Below, piece by piece: positions 46,856-58,623 of a stretch of 64,000 nucleotides of DNA (position 1 is the first letter of the stretch; every line of letters begins with the position of its first letter). Under the pieces are notes generated by a model. The model made no database searches. It was not told where the DNA came from and saw only the letters and a program-made list of their open reading frames with translations. A program made the position numbers and the translations under genes. Origin of the DNA: Mermis nigrescens (taxonomy: Eukaryota > Nematoda > Enoplea > Mermithida > Mermithidae); the NCBI GenBank assembly GCA_036768485.1, contig JAVLUZ010000323.1, positions 496,001 through 560,000 of the forward strand, given 5' to 3'.

Positions 46856-47680
46856 ATGAGCACAGTCAGCCAGCAACTTTGCCGTGCTGATAGGCCTTCA
46901 GAATTGTAAAAAATTTCGAAAAAGAGCAGAAATCAGGGGCGAATTCAAGGGGCCTCCCATGACCCAACGTCCTTGTGAGATAAAGAACGAACTATGTTTT
47001 GAAGTGATTTTTGACCATTAATTATCGTAATTTCTCAACTTCTGGATAATAACTACATATTACATCTATTCGCGTACTTTCTGGGCACCTGGCGGCCACT
47101 TTTCTGCGCCAGGGATATATTCTTGTGCCGAAAAATGTCATAACTTTGCCACGAATTCAGGATCATAAACAACTGTTTCAGCAAACATTTATAAACAAAC
47201 ACTAAAAGTATATATTTTTTGGGGTTTTAAAAAGATGGCAGTTCGTGGAGGGGGTCAGCAGCCGTTTATGCTCTAACTCCTGAACACCGTCTGAAGAAAA
47301 CGTATGATTATGATCATGGAAATCCGGAGCGGGGGTCAGTGAACGATTTTTTTATAAAGTGTCATTTTGAGCTAAACACGATTGGTATACAAAACATTGC
47401 TTTTTTACATCTCAGACGATGCTCTTTCTTTCTTTCTTTTCTAGAGGATAAAATCATTTAAAAAGTTGAAAAAATCGGACAAATTTGAGTAAAGTTGGAG
47501 AAAGATATAGTCAAAAAGCATGTCGAAAATATTTTTTCCAATTTCGTTTTCCTTGTCAAAATCACAACACATTTCCATCCTAATAACGATTATAGTTCCA
47601 TAGACTTCAATGATCTCATATTATTGGGGAATTAACTTTATTTTTTATCATTTTATTAACTCCTTTTTTGTGATTGTCAA
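46856..47680. other. Non-coding flank shared with copy C
   Basis: From GCCGTGCTGATAG onward it matches 63140 and beyond, interrupted in C by an M2 copy at 63330-63620. Includes an M1-like part (about 47270-47520). No gene is seen. Confidence 0.5.
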
Positions 47681-48008
47681 CCCCACCAGTCCCAACAGCC
47701 CCACCGGCCTAACAGCCCCACCATTACAACAGCCCCACTAAAAATCCTAACAGCCCTACCCGTCCCAACAGCCTCACCAGTCCCAACAGCCCCACCAATA
47801 ATCCCAACTGCCCCACCAATTCCAACAGTCCCACCAATCCCAAGAGCCCCACTGTCCCAACAACCCCACCGTCACAACAGCCCCACCGTCTTAACAGCCC
47901 CACCAATAATCCCAACAGCCCCCACCAGTCCCAAGAGCCCCACCAATTCCAGTAGTTCCACCGTTCCAGCAGTCCTACCGTTCCAACAGTCGCACTGTCC
48001 CAACCACA
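47680..48008. repeat. Minisatellite (CCCAACAGCCCCACCGT), forward array
   Basis: About 330 bp of 15-18 bp units, variants of CCCAACAGCCCCACC. It is the inverse of the array at 48984-49233. The minus-strand frame (GLLGLVGLL-like) is an artefact of the repeat. Confidence 0.95.
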
Positions 48009-48009
48009 C

Positions 48010-48690
48010 ATAAGCGTGGGAGGGGATGTTTGAGTTTAACCCAACCCGAAATTCTGGAAATCCCCCAAATTATGGTAGACCCCCAGAATTCTATTTTTAG
48101 CACATTTTTCGGTAAGTTTTACCACACCAAACCCACAGAATTTTGTTCGCTGCCAATCTTGTTTCCAAGTGCCCCACTGTTATAATCATAGATGCACAGC
48201 ACGACCGGTCTGGAGAAGGAGAGTTTTCAGCCAAAAATGACCTCAGAACTGGTATGAATATTAAAATAGCGTAACAACTATGCTAATCCACATTTGTTGG
48301 CTATTTTGAAGCAGATTAGCGTGAAAGTATTGATTTTCATTTAATTTTAACACTTATCTTTCCTTTTTTCACTAGAACATTTTTCATTTTTTTTTCTGGC
48401 AGTCTAGACTAGACCATAATGAGCAAAAGTCTAATCTTGCGAGATAACTCGAAGTCGAAAAATAGTCCAAAAATATCTTTCATAAAAAATTAATATTGCC
48501 TGATTTTATTATATAAAATAACATGTACTTAAGATAATACTTAAACAATATGTGAAAATGTTGAATATCACATGGCGGAATTATATAAGTACATCGTTTT
48601 TTATTTTATTTAATCGCCATGTAAAAAGAGTACGCAAATCGATTTGGAAGTCATTTTGACGAGCTTGGGAAAAAATGCAGATGCAGTAGG
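48010..48690. other. M4 and M2 repeat fragments
   Basis: About 48010-48175 is an M4-type repeat (ACATAAGCGTGGG, then CCCCAGAATTCTATTTTT). About 48185-48420 is an inverted M2. The rest is A+T-rich with nothing recognised. Confidence 0.5.
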
Positions 48691-48760
48691 ATCTTAGAAA
48701 ACGTTATAAAACAGTAAAAAAACAGGATTCATCCACACATGCAATAAGGGTGGGTGATGG

Positions 48761-48983
48761 GCATACCTGGGCGTGCGAGGGGGGGTATGCACGCCTCTAG
48801 AAGGCGAAATACCTACCATGAAAATGAAAATACCCAAGAATACCTCACCCCAGAATTCCATTTTTGAAATTTTTTTGTTTTTTTCACGATTTTTTGATGC
48901 CAATGGATCGAGCTCGAAGACAAACGCTTGAAAATTGATGTTTTTTCGCCATAGCACCATTTTAAAGACCAATATTCAACTTT
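48761..48983 (-). mobile_element. M3 hAT-type MITE, truncated
   Basis: It starts CATACCTGGGCGTGCG, the M3 end, and runs through GATTTTTTGATGCCAATGGA as in the other copies. The far end is cut off where the reversed minisatellite starts. Confidence 0.75.
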
Positions 48984-49233
48984 TGGGCTGCTGGGATTAC
49001 TGGTGGGGCTGTTGGGACGGTGAGGCTGTTGGGACGGTGAGGTTGTTGACGGTGGGGTTGGAACGGTGGGGCTGTTGGAATTAGGTGGAGCTGTTGGGAT
49101 TATTGATGGGGCTGTTGGGACGGTGGGGCTGTTGGGACGAGTGGGGCTGTTGGGACGGGTGGGGCTGTTGGGAAGTTTGGTGGGGTTGTTGGGACGGTGA
49201 GGCTGTTGGGACGGTAGGGCTGTTGGGACTGTT
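48984..49233. repeat. Minisatellite (ACGGTGGGGCTGTTGGG), inverted array
   Basis: About 250 bp of the same 15-18 bp unit as 47680-48008, in the opposite orientation. The two arrays enclose about 975 bp of MITE sequence and could base-pair as imperfect arms. Confidence 0.95.
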
Positions 49234-49239
49234 GAGACA

Positions 49240-52200
49240 TCACCATTTTTGTTCACTTCAACGATTTGCGCGCCCACTGACCCTGGTGAACTAAGATTTG
49301 TATCATGAAGTTATACCATTTTGCTGGACATAAGCAAATTAATATAAGATGGAATCAAAATAATCATCTCATGCGACGAATTACTAAATGTCCTTTCGCT
49401 CAAGTTGGCTGGTGTTATTTACTGGCTCAACAAAATACAAACGAAAGTTGCCTCCTCACTTTTCTACGCGCTAAATGTAAAGTAAATTACGAAGTAAAAA
49501 AGTTTCAACAAAAGGAATTGTAATAAATTATTAAAAAATCCAAAATACTAATGAAAGCAGTTCATGGAGTAAAGAGTGCGCAAGAGTTCTACAGTACTTA
49601 ATGATTAATTTTACTTATTAGAGCAGAATCGAGTGTGCGAAGAAACAAATCCATTAACAACTCGTAATTGCGAACGTTAAGCACGCATTTACATAAGCAT
49701 AATTTTTGATCAAATTTAAAAGTTGTCCAGGTTCTTCAAAATCAATTTCCAAATGGCTCGACTGAGTGATGTGTTCAACGCCGTTACTTAGCTGAATTTG
49801 AATGTATAATTAAAGAATCATTCTTTGAATTAGGACCAGACGTGCATGTGAAGGGGTCTGGACCAACAATGCAAGTGGGGGATAGGGGTCTCTAGCATAT
49901 ATGGGTAGCACGAAAATTCTGGGGGTCGGGATTGGGTAAATCGCTAAACATGTCACTAAACTTAGAATTCTGGGAGTCTGAGAATATCTTCAAAAGTGCT
50001 TCAAATTAACCTGAAACTGGTTAATAACGTACTTTTCGAAACTAGTTTCCCGCTTATACCAGTTTTTGAGATCATTTTGGCCCAGAAAAGCTCAATTTTT
50101 GACCTCCCTGCGATCGGCTAACCCTCCCCACATCCCCAGATCGGCCATGCTTTTTATTCATGGTCTAGATCCCCTAGAATGGGAAGATAGGAGTTTTCGG
50201 AAGAAAAGAAGGCAAAATAGAGGCCAAAAATAGATAGAATTTTAAAATTTTTTCAACAATTGCTTTTAACTACAGAACGGAAATTCGTTTTTTCTAAACA
50301 TGAATTACAGAATATTGAAAAATATAGGTCATTGTTTTCGAAATTTGGCTTAATATGTTGGTTACATAGGTAATACCCATCTCGTAATGAGACTGACACA
50401 TTACAGGCACACGTGGGGGGAAGGGGGTTAGACCCCGGGAACTCGGTATTCCCCAAAGATCGATCGATCCCCTAAATTAAATTTTTTACATTGTTTTTTG
50501 GGATATTTGCCGGTTTAATACCACTCAGACTTACAATTAAATCTTAATTTCGCCGAGCTGCAAATCGTTGCAAGATTACTTTTCTTCATACATTTTTTTC
50601 GGCCTAAGACAGTGTAGTCGATTGGGGTGGCTGGCTGATTTGTGTCTATAGACTGTCGTGAACGGTGGATGCTACGTATCACTCAGTCAGTACTGTAGGG
50701 TTATATTAAAAACGACCTTATGATGAATTCAGTTGATTGGCGATAGGACGAAATGCGAGTTGGGGACAAACCAGGGGCTTTTATATTTTTCTAATGCATG
50801 GGGGTACGGTCTGTTTTTCTCAGTGGCAGATGGTGTCCATTCCCGGGCGAGCTAGTTGGTGTCGGCTGTAGATTTCTACAGTCAGTTAGTGTTATCATCT
50901 ACCATTTTATTTTGTGTTATTCATTTAGTGACTAAGCTAAAACACGGGATGTTCACGTGGACTGCAGTTTGCTGGAGTTAAGAACGGCTTAAAAGATGCT
51001 ATCGATTTTAAAACCGACGGTCATTTTTCACGTATGGTACATTTTCCAAGAATTGGAGTGGATGAGTGTGAGTGAGTCTTATTTTGAAATAAAGGGGCGG
51101 TAACTTGGCGCCAGTTTTTGATATGCAGCTGCCGCTCAAAATAGCTTTTCTAGTTTTCAAGAGCAAATAGTTTTATAGCTTAATGTTTGAATAACAAAAC
51201 TGCGCTATAGCGTGTGCTTATGTTACTAAGTGATAAGCCAGTTCTGTGATATTATTATAATATGTCATAGTGTGATATTATTCATAAGATATTGTGTTAT
51301 TCAGTGTGTTATGAGAGATTAGTTCTCATTACAACAGCATGAAAATGTGGTAATAAGCAGACATGCACGTGTGCGGAAGTTCACGGTCTTCATCACCAGA
51401 GAGGAAAAATGGGAAATTTTTTGAGGAAAATGAAGCAAAATTAAGGCCAAAAATTAGTAGAAATTGATAATTTTTTCAAACTGTGTAATTAACGTAGCTT
51501 TAACGCTATTTAGTGCTTATACCAGTAAAAGCTCAATTCTTCACCCTCCCCAAACTGGCTGACTTCCTCTTGTATCGGCCAAGCTTTGCATAGATGGTGA
51601 TAACTATACATGACCTTCGAGGGGCTACATCCCTCCACTGAAACATTTTTCACTCTCACCCCAGAATTCTGGATTTTATAGAAAATTCCTAGAAGTAGTG
51701 CCGTTTTATGCTCTTTTCGACCATCTTTTTTACTCAAAAGTGCCAGATTTCCGGTACTTCGCACAGCATAATCATTTTTCGATTGTATTTTGTTTGATTT
51801 CTTCAATATCCCCGATATGTTCTAGAAATCTTATGTTTTTATGTTTTACGTGTAGAAATATAGATCATCGTCATAATAATCAAAAAATTATGTTTTTAAC
51901 GCGTATCCACCGCAAGCCCTAGAAGACACTTCAAAAAAAGTCTCATGTTTAACCTACCCCCCTTCCCCCTTCAACAGAATTCCTATGCTATGCATGTCTG
52001 GTGATGACCATACATGTACGTACAGCTTGAGATTTGTGAGTTGTCAGGTCCAAAAAATTTTTAAGAAGTGCCTTTTGGGTCAAAACGATTAGTGCACGTC
52101 AAAAACACCGTTTTTTACGTTTCCCACAATGCTCATTCCTTCTAGAACATTAAGATATAGAATACTTTTTCAAAAATTTTGGAAAAAAATCTATTGAATT

Positions 52201-53030
52201 GGACAAAATATAGTCAAAAAATGTGTATATGACGCGAAGTGTGGAAAATTTGAAACTTTTGAGCCAATAATGAGCTAAAAACGCATAAAAAGGTTTTGCA
52301 ATTGCACGAAAAATCTACAATTCTAGGGGGTCAGCAGAGCTATTTTGCGGGGCATTGTAGCCATTTATGGGGTGGTGGTCAACCCCCTAACCCCTTAGAA
52401 CACGTATGGTGATGACCAATTCGTTGTAACCGCGAATCCTTAGATATTTGCAGTAAAATAATTACGCCAACGCTTTATAATCCGTGTTTCGTCATGTTTG
52501 ACTGCTCGCATTGCGTACATTAGGCGCGTTTGAGCTTTTTTATCATTTAAGTTTGAACTTAAGTTGTAACTTGACGAATCTGGACTTTTTTTTAAACCGA
52601 CTTATGCTTGGACTTAAGTCGAAGGCGAAACTAAAGTTCGATTCTTTTCTATCCTATCGTAGTTGCAAACTTTAAAAAATTTATTTTCGAAATTTTTTTG
52701 GATTTTGACGCTCGTTCTATCAGCAACATGCAGAAAAATGAAGGCGCGTGCGGGTAGTGAGCGAGCAAGTCATGTTTGAGATGCGAGATGTCAGACTATA
52801 CTGCTAAATTATTGTTTTTATTTTCATTTTTCTCTACATTTCAGTTTGCTCATAATTTGTTTATTATCCAATGGAATCCAAAGTTAAGAAAGTTATTACA
52901 TTTGTCGAAATATGATGCTCACTAACATCAGTCGATTAAACTGCCTCCGGGGCTTTGGAGCATCCGAAGTATAGGTACATATAGGTACTGCATATTGTCA
53001 ATTAATGTTAAACATGTATTGTTTATCAGG
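49240..53030. other. Non-coding, MITE-rich stretch
   Basis: Holds M2 copies (about 49850-50230 and 51390-51600), an M4 piece (about 50390-50530), and a head-to-head pair of M1 copies (about 51640-52010 and 52015-52420). About 50530-51380 and 52430-53030 are A+T-rich with nothing recognised. The 72-codon frame at 49305-49523 is not similar to anything I know. Confidence 0.5.
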
Positions 53031-53038
53031 CACACTAA

Positions 53039-55056
53039 AGCCCGGTTCATACGAGTGCAATCACCTGCAATCTGCAATCTGAAACCCAGACAGGGCCGTC
53101 TGACTTGCACCGGTTGCAATGCATCGCACCCGTGTGGACGGCGTTGCAACTGCATGCAACTGGCAGTTTTGGTTGCAAGGCATTGCAGCGAGACGGAATG
53201 AACCAAGTTCATTTTTTTGCTCTGCAACCGAGCGCAATCCTCATTAAAATTCATTTTTTTGCGCGCAGGGGACCAAGGGCGTAGCCAGGGGGGGCATAGG
53301 GGGCACATGCCCCCTCCGAAATTTTTCAAAAATTTTGTTGATTTTTCTGGCGCAATAATTGTGATCAGAAAATTGAGTTCAAAAAAGGCAAAAAACGTCA
53401 AAAATCTTCCGGCACTTAGCGATGAGTCATTATTATTTATTGTTTTATAGATCCGCGAGTTTAGAAGCTTGAATAAGCTAAAATAATCCATCGCTTCAGA
53501 TCACTTTAATGATTTGATGCACTATTTGTTCCTTGAATGTAACTGCGCATGCTTTTCGAGCATAATAGTAAAAGTGCGAAAATGATTGCCTACCGGTTTG
53601 CTTATTCTCTGCTTTGTTTGTCTTTCTTTACAAGGACACATAATTCTATTGGAATCGAAAAGAATGGCCATATTTTCTTGTGTTCCTACGCATTTTCTGA
53701 TTTCTGAACTACGTATTGTTAATAAGAAGGCCACAAATGGGTCTGAAAATGGTAAGAACAAAATTTTCATGGATATGTACATTTTTCTATATCCAGCGAC
53801 CCGTTGCTGCACTATATACTAAGCAGAGGTTGAAAAACGCATTTCAGCTCAGAATTCTTGTGTGATTCGATCAATTTTAATTGTTTTTGGGCTTAATTCA
53901 GAACTAAGATTTGGCCGATTTTGCGAAAATTTTAACATTAGTATTCAACATTGAGGTGCATTGTTTTCAAAATTTTCCGCGGCTCTGCAATGGATCCGCT
54001 GTGGCCAACCTTAAAATCTTGTTGTACGTGTAAAAAAATTTTTGGTAGGACAAAAAGGGGTAAAAGGGTTAGGAATTTCTTTGAAATTTCCGGGCGCTTC
54101 GCGCTGGAAGGTTTGTCTGTTCTGTATGATTTAAACGGTATAAATTAAGTTTTAAAGAGCGAAAGCGTCAAAATTTTCCGATGCATAACTCCGCCGATTA
54201 CTGTTGTTACTTTTGTAAAGCTCCAGCATTGCGTCGAATCAGTCAAAATATTCTAGTGCTTCGTACTAAGTCATTAATGCGCAGTTTTCCTGTTAGAAGC
54301 CTGAACTTATAGCATTATGTCAAAATTGTTTTGCACAAATTTCATAATTTTCTGCTCTGTCAAAGTGTCAGTATTCACAGAGCTATAAAATGTTAACGGC
54401 GGTAAAAAATGCCTCAATTCTCTGGTACTTTGAGCCACTCATGATTTCCGAACTGTTTGTCTATAAAAACGCCGTAAATTCTACACAAAAACGGTGAAAA
54501 TATTGAAAAATTTTGGCGCTTCGCGCCGCTTCCCACTTGTTGTATTGTTGATCGTCAGAAACCCAAAAGTCAGACAGGCTACACTACTAATGGTCGAAAA
54601 ACTCAGTTTTACTACACATTGTTCCACTCTACTGTACCACATCAAAGCACTCGACGCAAAAGTAGTCTTTAAAAATTTTTGTACTTGCCCCCTCCGAACC
54701 AAAATCCTGGCTACGCCTCTGCAGGGGACGCATATCAACGAGGACGCATGCTCGCTTTTTGCACAAACGTAAGTACTTACCTACGCAGTATATGCTATAG
54801 CATCAAAAAAATAATACGCAGCTAGCAGAACAACCGCGTGCCTATTCCGATTCATGTTTTTAAAATGCAGCGCCCTGAAAATGCTGTGGGTACCTATGTT
54901 TTTAACAGGTTGCAACCCTCAGTCGCACCTGATTGCAGCCTATGGTTGCATGCTTAGTTTGTGCCGTGTGAATGGCTGCAATCACTGAAACCTAGACGTC
55001 TGCGACCAAATTTCAGGTTTCAGGTTGCAGATGATTGCACTCGTGTGAACCGGGCT
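53039..55056. mobile_element. PIF/Harbinger-like non-autonomous element, split by a hAT element
   Basis: Inverted ends of about 36 bp (AGCCCGGTTCATACGAGTGC on the left; the reverse complement of the right end has AGCCCGGTTCACACGAGTGC) are flanked by TAA (53036-53038 and 55057-55059). A 3-bp TAA duplication is typical of PIF/Harbinger. Subtracting the nested element and one copy of its duplication leaves about 560 bp. Both arms are rich in GTTGCA/TGCAAC words, possible binding sites. No transposase is encoded. Confidence 0.82.
53274..54721. mobile_element. hAT element nested in the PIF/Harbinger-like element
   Basis: It is 1448 bp with an exact 8-bp target duplication CAGGGGAC (53266-53273 and 54722-54729). 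The left end is CAAGGGCGTAGCCAGG and the right end CCTGGCTACGCCTCTG. Inside each end is a CCCCCTCCGAA motif. This end sequence is a widespread animal hAT type. No transposase is recognisable. The interior repeats an AAAATTTTCCGG(C)GCTTCGCGC-like motif about six times (near 53400, 53970, 54080, 54168, 54250 and 54500). Confidence 0.93.
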
Positions 55057-55099
55057 TAAGCGCTTTGAAGTGAGATCACCACACATAACCCTTGGGGGT

Positions 55100-55430
55100 T
55101 TCACCCCCCCCCAGAAGTATTTTTACCCCAATTCGCAATTTTTCCAAGTTTCCAAACGTTTTTAAAAATTTCATAGAAAAGGTGCTATTTTAAGCGTTTC
55201 TAGTCATTTATGTATTCGCTCAAAAGTGTCTAATTTTGAGCGAATACATAAATGACTATAAACTGCTTAAAATAGCGTTTTGATCTATATTGTTTTCAAT
55301 CTGTTCGATTTCTTTAACATTTTTTGATGTTTTTATGACGCATAAGTACCATTTTTAGAGCCATAAAGAAAATATTTAAGATTCCCCCCCCAGAATTCCC
55401 ATGCTGTGCCTGTCTGGAGATCACTATATA
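55100..55430. repeat. M1-type repeat containing a near-perfect hairpin
   Basis: The M1 landmarks CCCCAGAATTCCCATGCTGTGC are at the right end. Inside, 55202-55225 and 55234-55257 are perfect 24-bp inverted copies around an 8-base loop (GTGTCTAA), extending imperfectly to 55184-55276. Confidence 0.85.
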
Positions 55431-55900
55431 AAAAGCTAAAAGTATGGGACGTCAAAAAGTTTGCAAAATTTAGAATTTATCCAAGATATGCAATCTCGCA
55501 GCTTATGTACAAAATTTTGAACATTAATCTCTATTGATGCTAGCCTTTACTGAAAACATCATTAAAGAGGATATGTTCTGACATGCATTGATAAGCTTCA
55601 ATAATCTGTGAACATTCTATATTATTTCAAAAAACTGATACATTTATCTGCGAATTATTTTAGACGTAGCAATGATTCAAAACGTAAGTTAAAACCATTA
55701 GTGTTGGTTATATGAACACCACTTTGAATAATTTGTTGAAAACGATTTTAAATTACTTAAAAACATCAACATTCGATGTTCCTCATAAATTTTTAACGAA
55801 TTTCTATAAGAGTAAAATAAAAATGAATTAAAGCTATTACTCACGAATATGCAAAAGCTTTTGATTCGACCAGCTCGTGTTTCGCGATCAAAAATTGTTG
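55430..55900. other. A+T-rich stretch, nothing recognised
   Basis: No repeat family or open frame of note. Confidence 0.4.
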
Positions 55901-56439
55901 TCTACATTATAAGTGAATTTTTACGCATTTTTCTATCAAAAAATATAAAAATACTATTTCCTTAATTTTTCTACCTTTGTTTTTACCTTTGCGATGCAAA
56001 AAACATCAGAGGCTTTAATAAATCAATGTATTTGAAATATTTATGATCAAGATACCACAAAACGCTAAAAAATCAATGCTTCGAAGCTGAAACTGGCGGA
56101 AAATCGCATGACCCAGCATTCTTCTTTATATAGTCGAAAACTTCGCTGACTTCGTTGTTAAGATTACACATGAATTTAGATGGTTTAGGATTGATGACAC
56201 CCTTCCAGAATGGAAATACAAGAGAAATGAAGGCAATATAAATGCCGAGAATTGATAAAAATCAAAATTTTCCTGCCAAAATGCTTGGAAATAATCAGGT
56301 GATTGACAGCGTTTTTATGCTATTTTAAGGTAGCTTTTGAGGTTAAATCGGATCAAAAAACAATATGATTCACCCTCTGACCGGCCATGCTGTGCATCAC
56401 GCGAGGACCTTGCCTAGATCTCTACCTAGAATATGGATG

Positions 56440-56995
56440 GTTAGGGTAATTTTTAGGGGTTCTAGGATTTGCCTAAGGGGTGGTACCCCAATTTCCAAAA
56501 ACGATCAAAAGTAGGCCTAAAAATTTGTTCTTCACGTGCGAAATAGCTTTTGTGTTTTACGCTGTCTAGTTTGATTTAAGATCACTGTACATGCAACATT
56601 TTAATGGGAAGTCTTAAAATTTACGAAATTTTGGTGCGAAAAAAATCATTAAATTTCTTTAAATTCAGCAAAAATCAGGTGCAAATCTGCTCGATTCCCT
56701 TTTTTAAATATTTGATGCGAAACGTGGAATATCTAAAATTCATGCTTGGAAATTTGAATAAAATGTATGCTGAAATAGTTGTTCCTGCTCTTGAAATTGT
56801 TTTGAAACCTATTCATGGGCGATAAAATGGTTTACAGGCCATAATAGGTATTACCCGGCGCGAAGCGCCGGAAAAAATTCGAGAGAAATTATGATCACTT
56901 ACGGCCAAAAATCATTGCAAATTGCGTATCTATTTTTTATCCCACCGTCTGATTTTGGGCCAATGGGGGCGACCGCCCCTTAAATTCGCCCTAAC
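56440..56995. mobile_element. Inverted-repeat element in copy C
   Basis: It is 556 bp. The left end GTTAGGGTAATTTTTAGGGG is matched by the reverse complement of the right end (GTTAGGGCGAATTTAAGGGG). A and B run continuously through the corresponding site. The duplication is short and ambiguous (ATG or ATGG), so I cannot assign a superfamily. The interior has a CGGCGCGAAGCGCCGG hairpin near 56858 and a 73-codon frame without recognised similarity. Confidence 0.65.
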
Positions 56996-57191
56996 ATGGG
57001 TTAAAACCCGAACTCAAACAAGCATGTAACACGAATACAGTAAAGTTTCCGGCGCACAAATTTGATTGAACGAACCGATCGCAAATAGAGCACGATCATA
57101 AGCAGAATTTGAAACACAATTTGCTGGCTAATCTTTTACTTTTCGCAATATAAAAGAATGCCTTACTTAGCAATTGTTTCATCAGTACGAC

Positions 57192-57425
57192 TATAGGTGG
57201 GCGGCACCAAAGTCCTGGGGGTGCAAGATTTTTAAAGGTCAAAAAGGGCCTTAAAAATAGTGGTATGGCAAAAAACACAATTTTTCAACGTTTCTCATCG
57301 AGCACCATCCATTGGCATCGAAAAATTGCGAAAAAACAAAAAAATTCAAAAATTGATTCCTGAGGGGAAGGTATTTTAGTTCCTCGGGGGGTGCATACCC
57401 CCCCAACTACCCACGCCCAGGTGTT
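57192..57425 (+). mobile_element. M3 hAT-type MITE in copy C
   Basis: It is 234 bp with an 8-bp target duplication AGTACGAC (57184-57191 and 57426-57433). The ends TATAGGTGGGC and GCCCAGGTGTT are slightly degraded versions of the M3 ends at 14873-15117. Confidence 0.85.
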
Positions 57426-57674
57426 AGTACGACTTATACAATGTTGGACATAGCCCGAAGCGGTATTGCTGAAAGATCTGACTATGTAGAAAACAAAGAA
57501 AGCGTATTATTTTCAATTTTTATTGCAATATCGGAATTTAACAACGACTGATTGCTTTGCGAAGTTTTGTAGTAAAAAAAATAATGAAATGTAACAGAAA
57601 AAACAATTGAATGGCGAATAAGTCGACTTCTGAATCATACTACGCACTTTATAGTAAGAATTATCATAACTCTT

Positions 57675-57779
57675 CTAATCATACTCGAAATACCGAACGT
57701 ATTTCGGAGTTTCGGGAGGTCCATTCGATGGTTCCGGTCGGTTAGTTACTGGCTCGGTATCCAATTGTAGACGAAGCTC
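57675..57779 (-). CDS. Candidate terminal exon of an unknown gene (copy C)
   Basis: Diverged counterpart of 17392-17508 and 35772-35888. An acceptor TTATTTACGCAG is followed by 34 codons and TAG, encoding LRLQLDTEPVTNRPEPSNG, then PPETPKYVRYFEYD. The shared words are EPV, PP.TP and R.FE.D. It remains open although flanking DNA has diverged strongly. The parent gene is unknown. Confidence 0.4.
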   Translation of the reverse strand, partial: ELRLQLDTEPVTNRPEPSNGPPETPKYVRYFEYD

Positions 57780-58385
57780 CTGCGTAAATAAAGCGATCGA
57801 CGTTACAATAAGGATTTCGCATCACGACTTGACGAGAATGAATAAAAATTCACGGCTGGCTGTGTAATACTTAAGTTACATCGCAGCAAATATTTTTGCC
57901 GAAAATACGCCGCACAAAATTTGAAACATTTTGGCAATAAAAACAACTACTTTGAAGACTTAGGTAAGTTAGTTTTTTTTCATGTTGCTGAAAAAGGCGA
58001 CGTCAATAAATGGAAAAGAAGGAACGAAACGCACATAACCAGACGAGCACAGCGTTCGGGGGTCTAGACCACACGTGGGCGTTGGGGTTCTGGACCCCCA
58101 GAATTTGGCGGACCCCCTAAACTCGATAGGCCCGCAGAATTGAATTTTTGGTGCTATTTTTGGCAATTGAGCCCTATCGGACCCATCACAGAATTTCGGT
58201 CGCTGTCGCTGCCCATGTATGGCCTAGACAACCCGAAAATGGAAAAATGGACAATTTTCTGGGGGAAATGGGACAAAATGAAGGCCAAAAACGATGAAAA
58301 TTGAAGCTTATACCAGTGTTTTAGGTCATTTTGGCCCCAAAAAAGCTCAATTTTGACCCCCCTCCCCAGACCGGCTTACCCTCAG

Positions 58386-58623
58386 CATACCTGGGCGTAA
58401 GGGGGTTTGGGAGTATGCACCCCCAGAAACCAAAATATCCCCCCTGAATCCAATTTTTGAAAATTTTTCGTTTTTTTCGCAATTTTTTGATGCCAATGGA
58501 TAGTGCTTGATGAGAAACGTTGAAAAATTGATGTTTTTTGCCATACCACCATTTTTAAGGCCATTTTTTGACTTTTGAAAAATCTTGCTTCCTCCCCCAG
58601 AATTTTCGTGTCGCCCACCTCTG
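58386..58623 (-). mobile_element. M3 hAT-type MITE in copy C, inverted
   Basis: Starts CATACCTGGGCG and ends near TCGCCCACCTCTG. The flanks (ACCCTCAG and CCCCCCAG) match at six of eight positions, so the target duplication has decayed. Confidence 0.75.

Noticed and set aside
47724..48011. Leucine/glycine-rich frame on the minus strand, and the Pro/Thr/Asn-rich frame at 48813-49277
   Set aside because: Both are products of the 15-18 bp minisatellite unit; neither has domain-like content outside the repeat.
52928..53491. 187-codon minus-strand frame
   Set aside because: It crosses the left ends of the PIF/Harbinger-like and hAT elements and has no recognisable domain.
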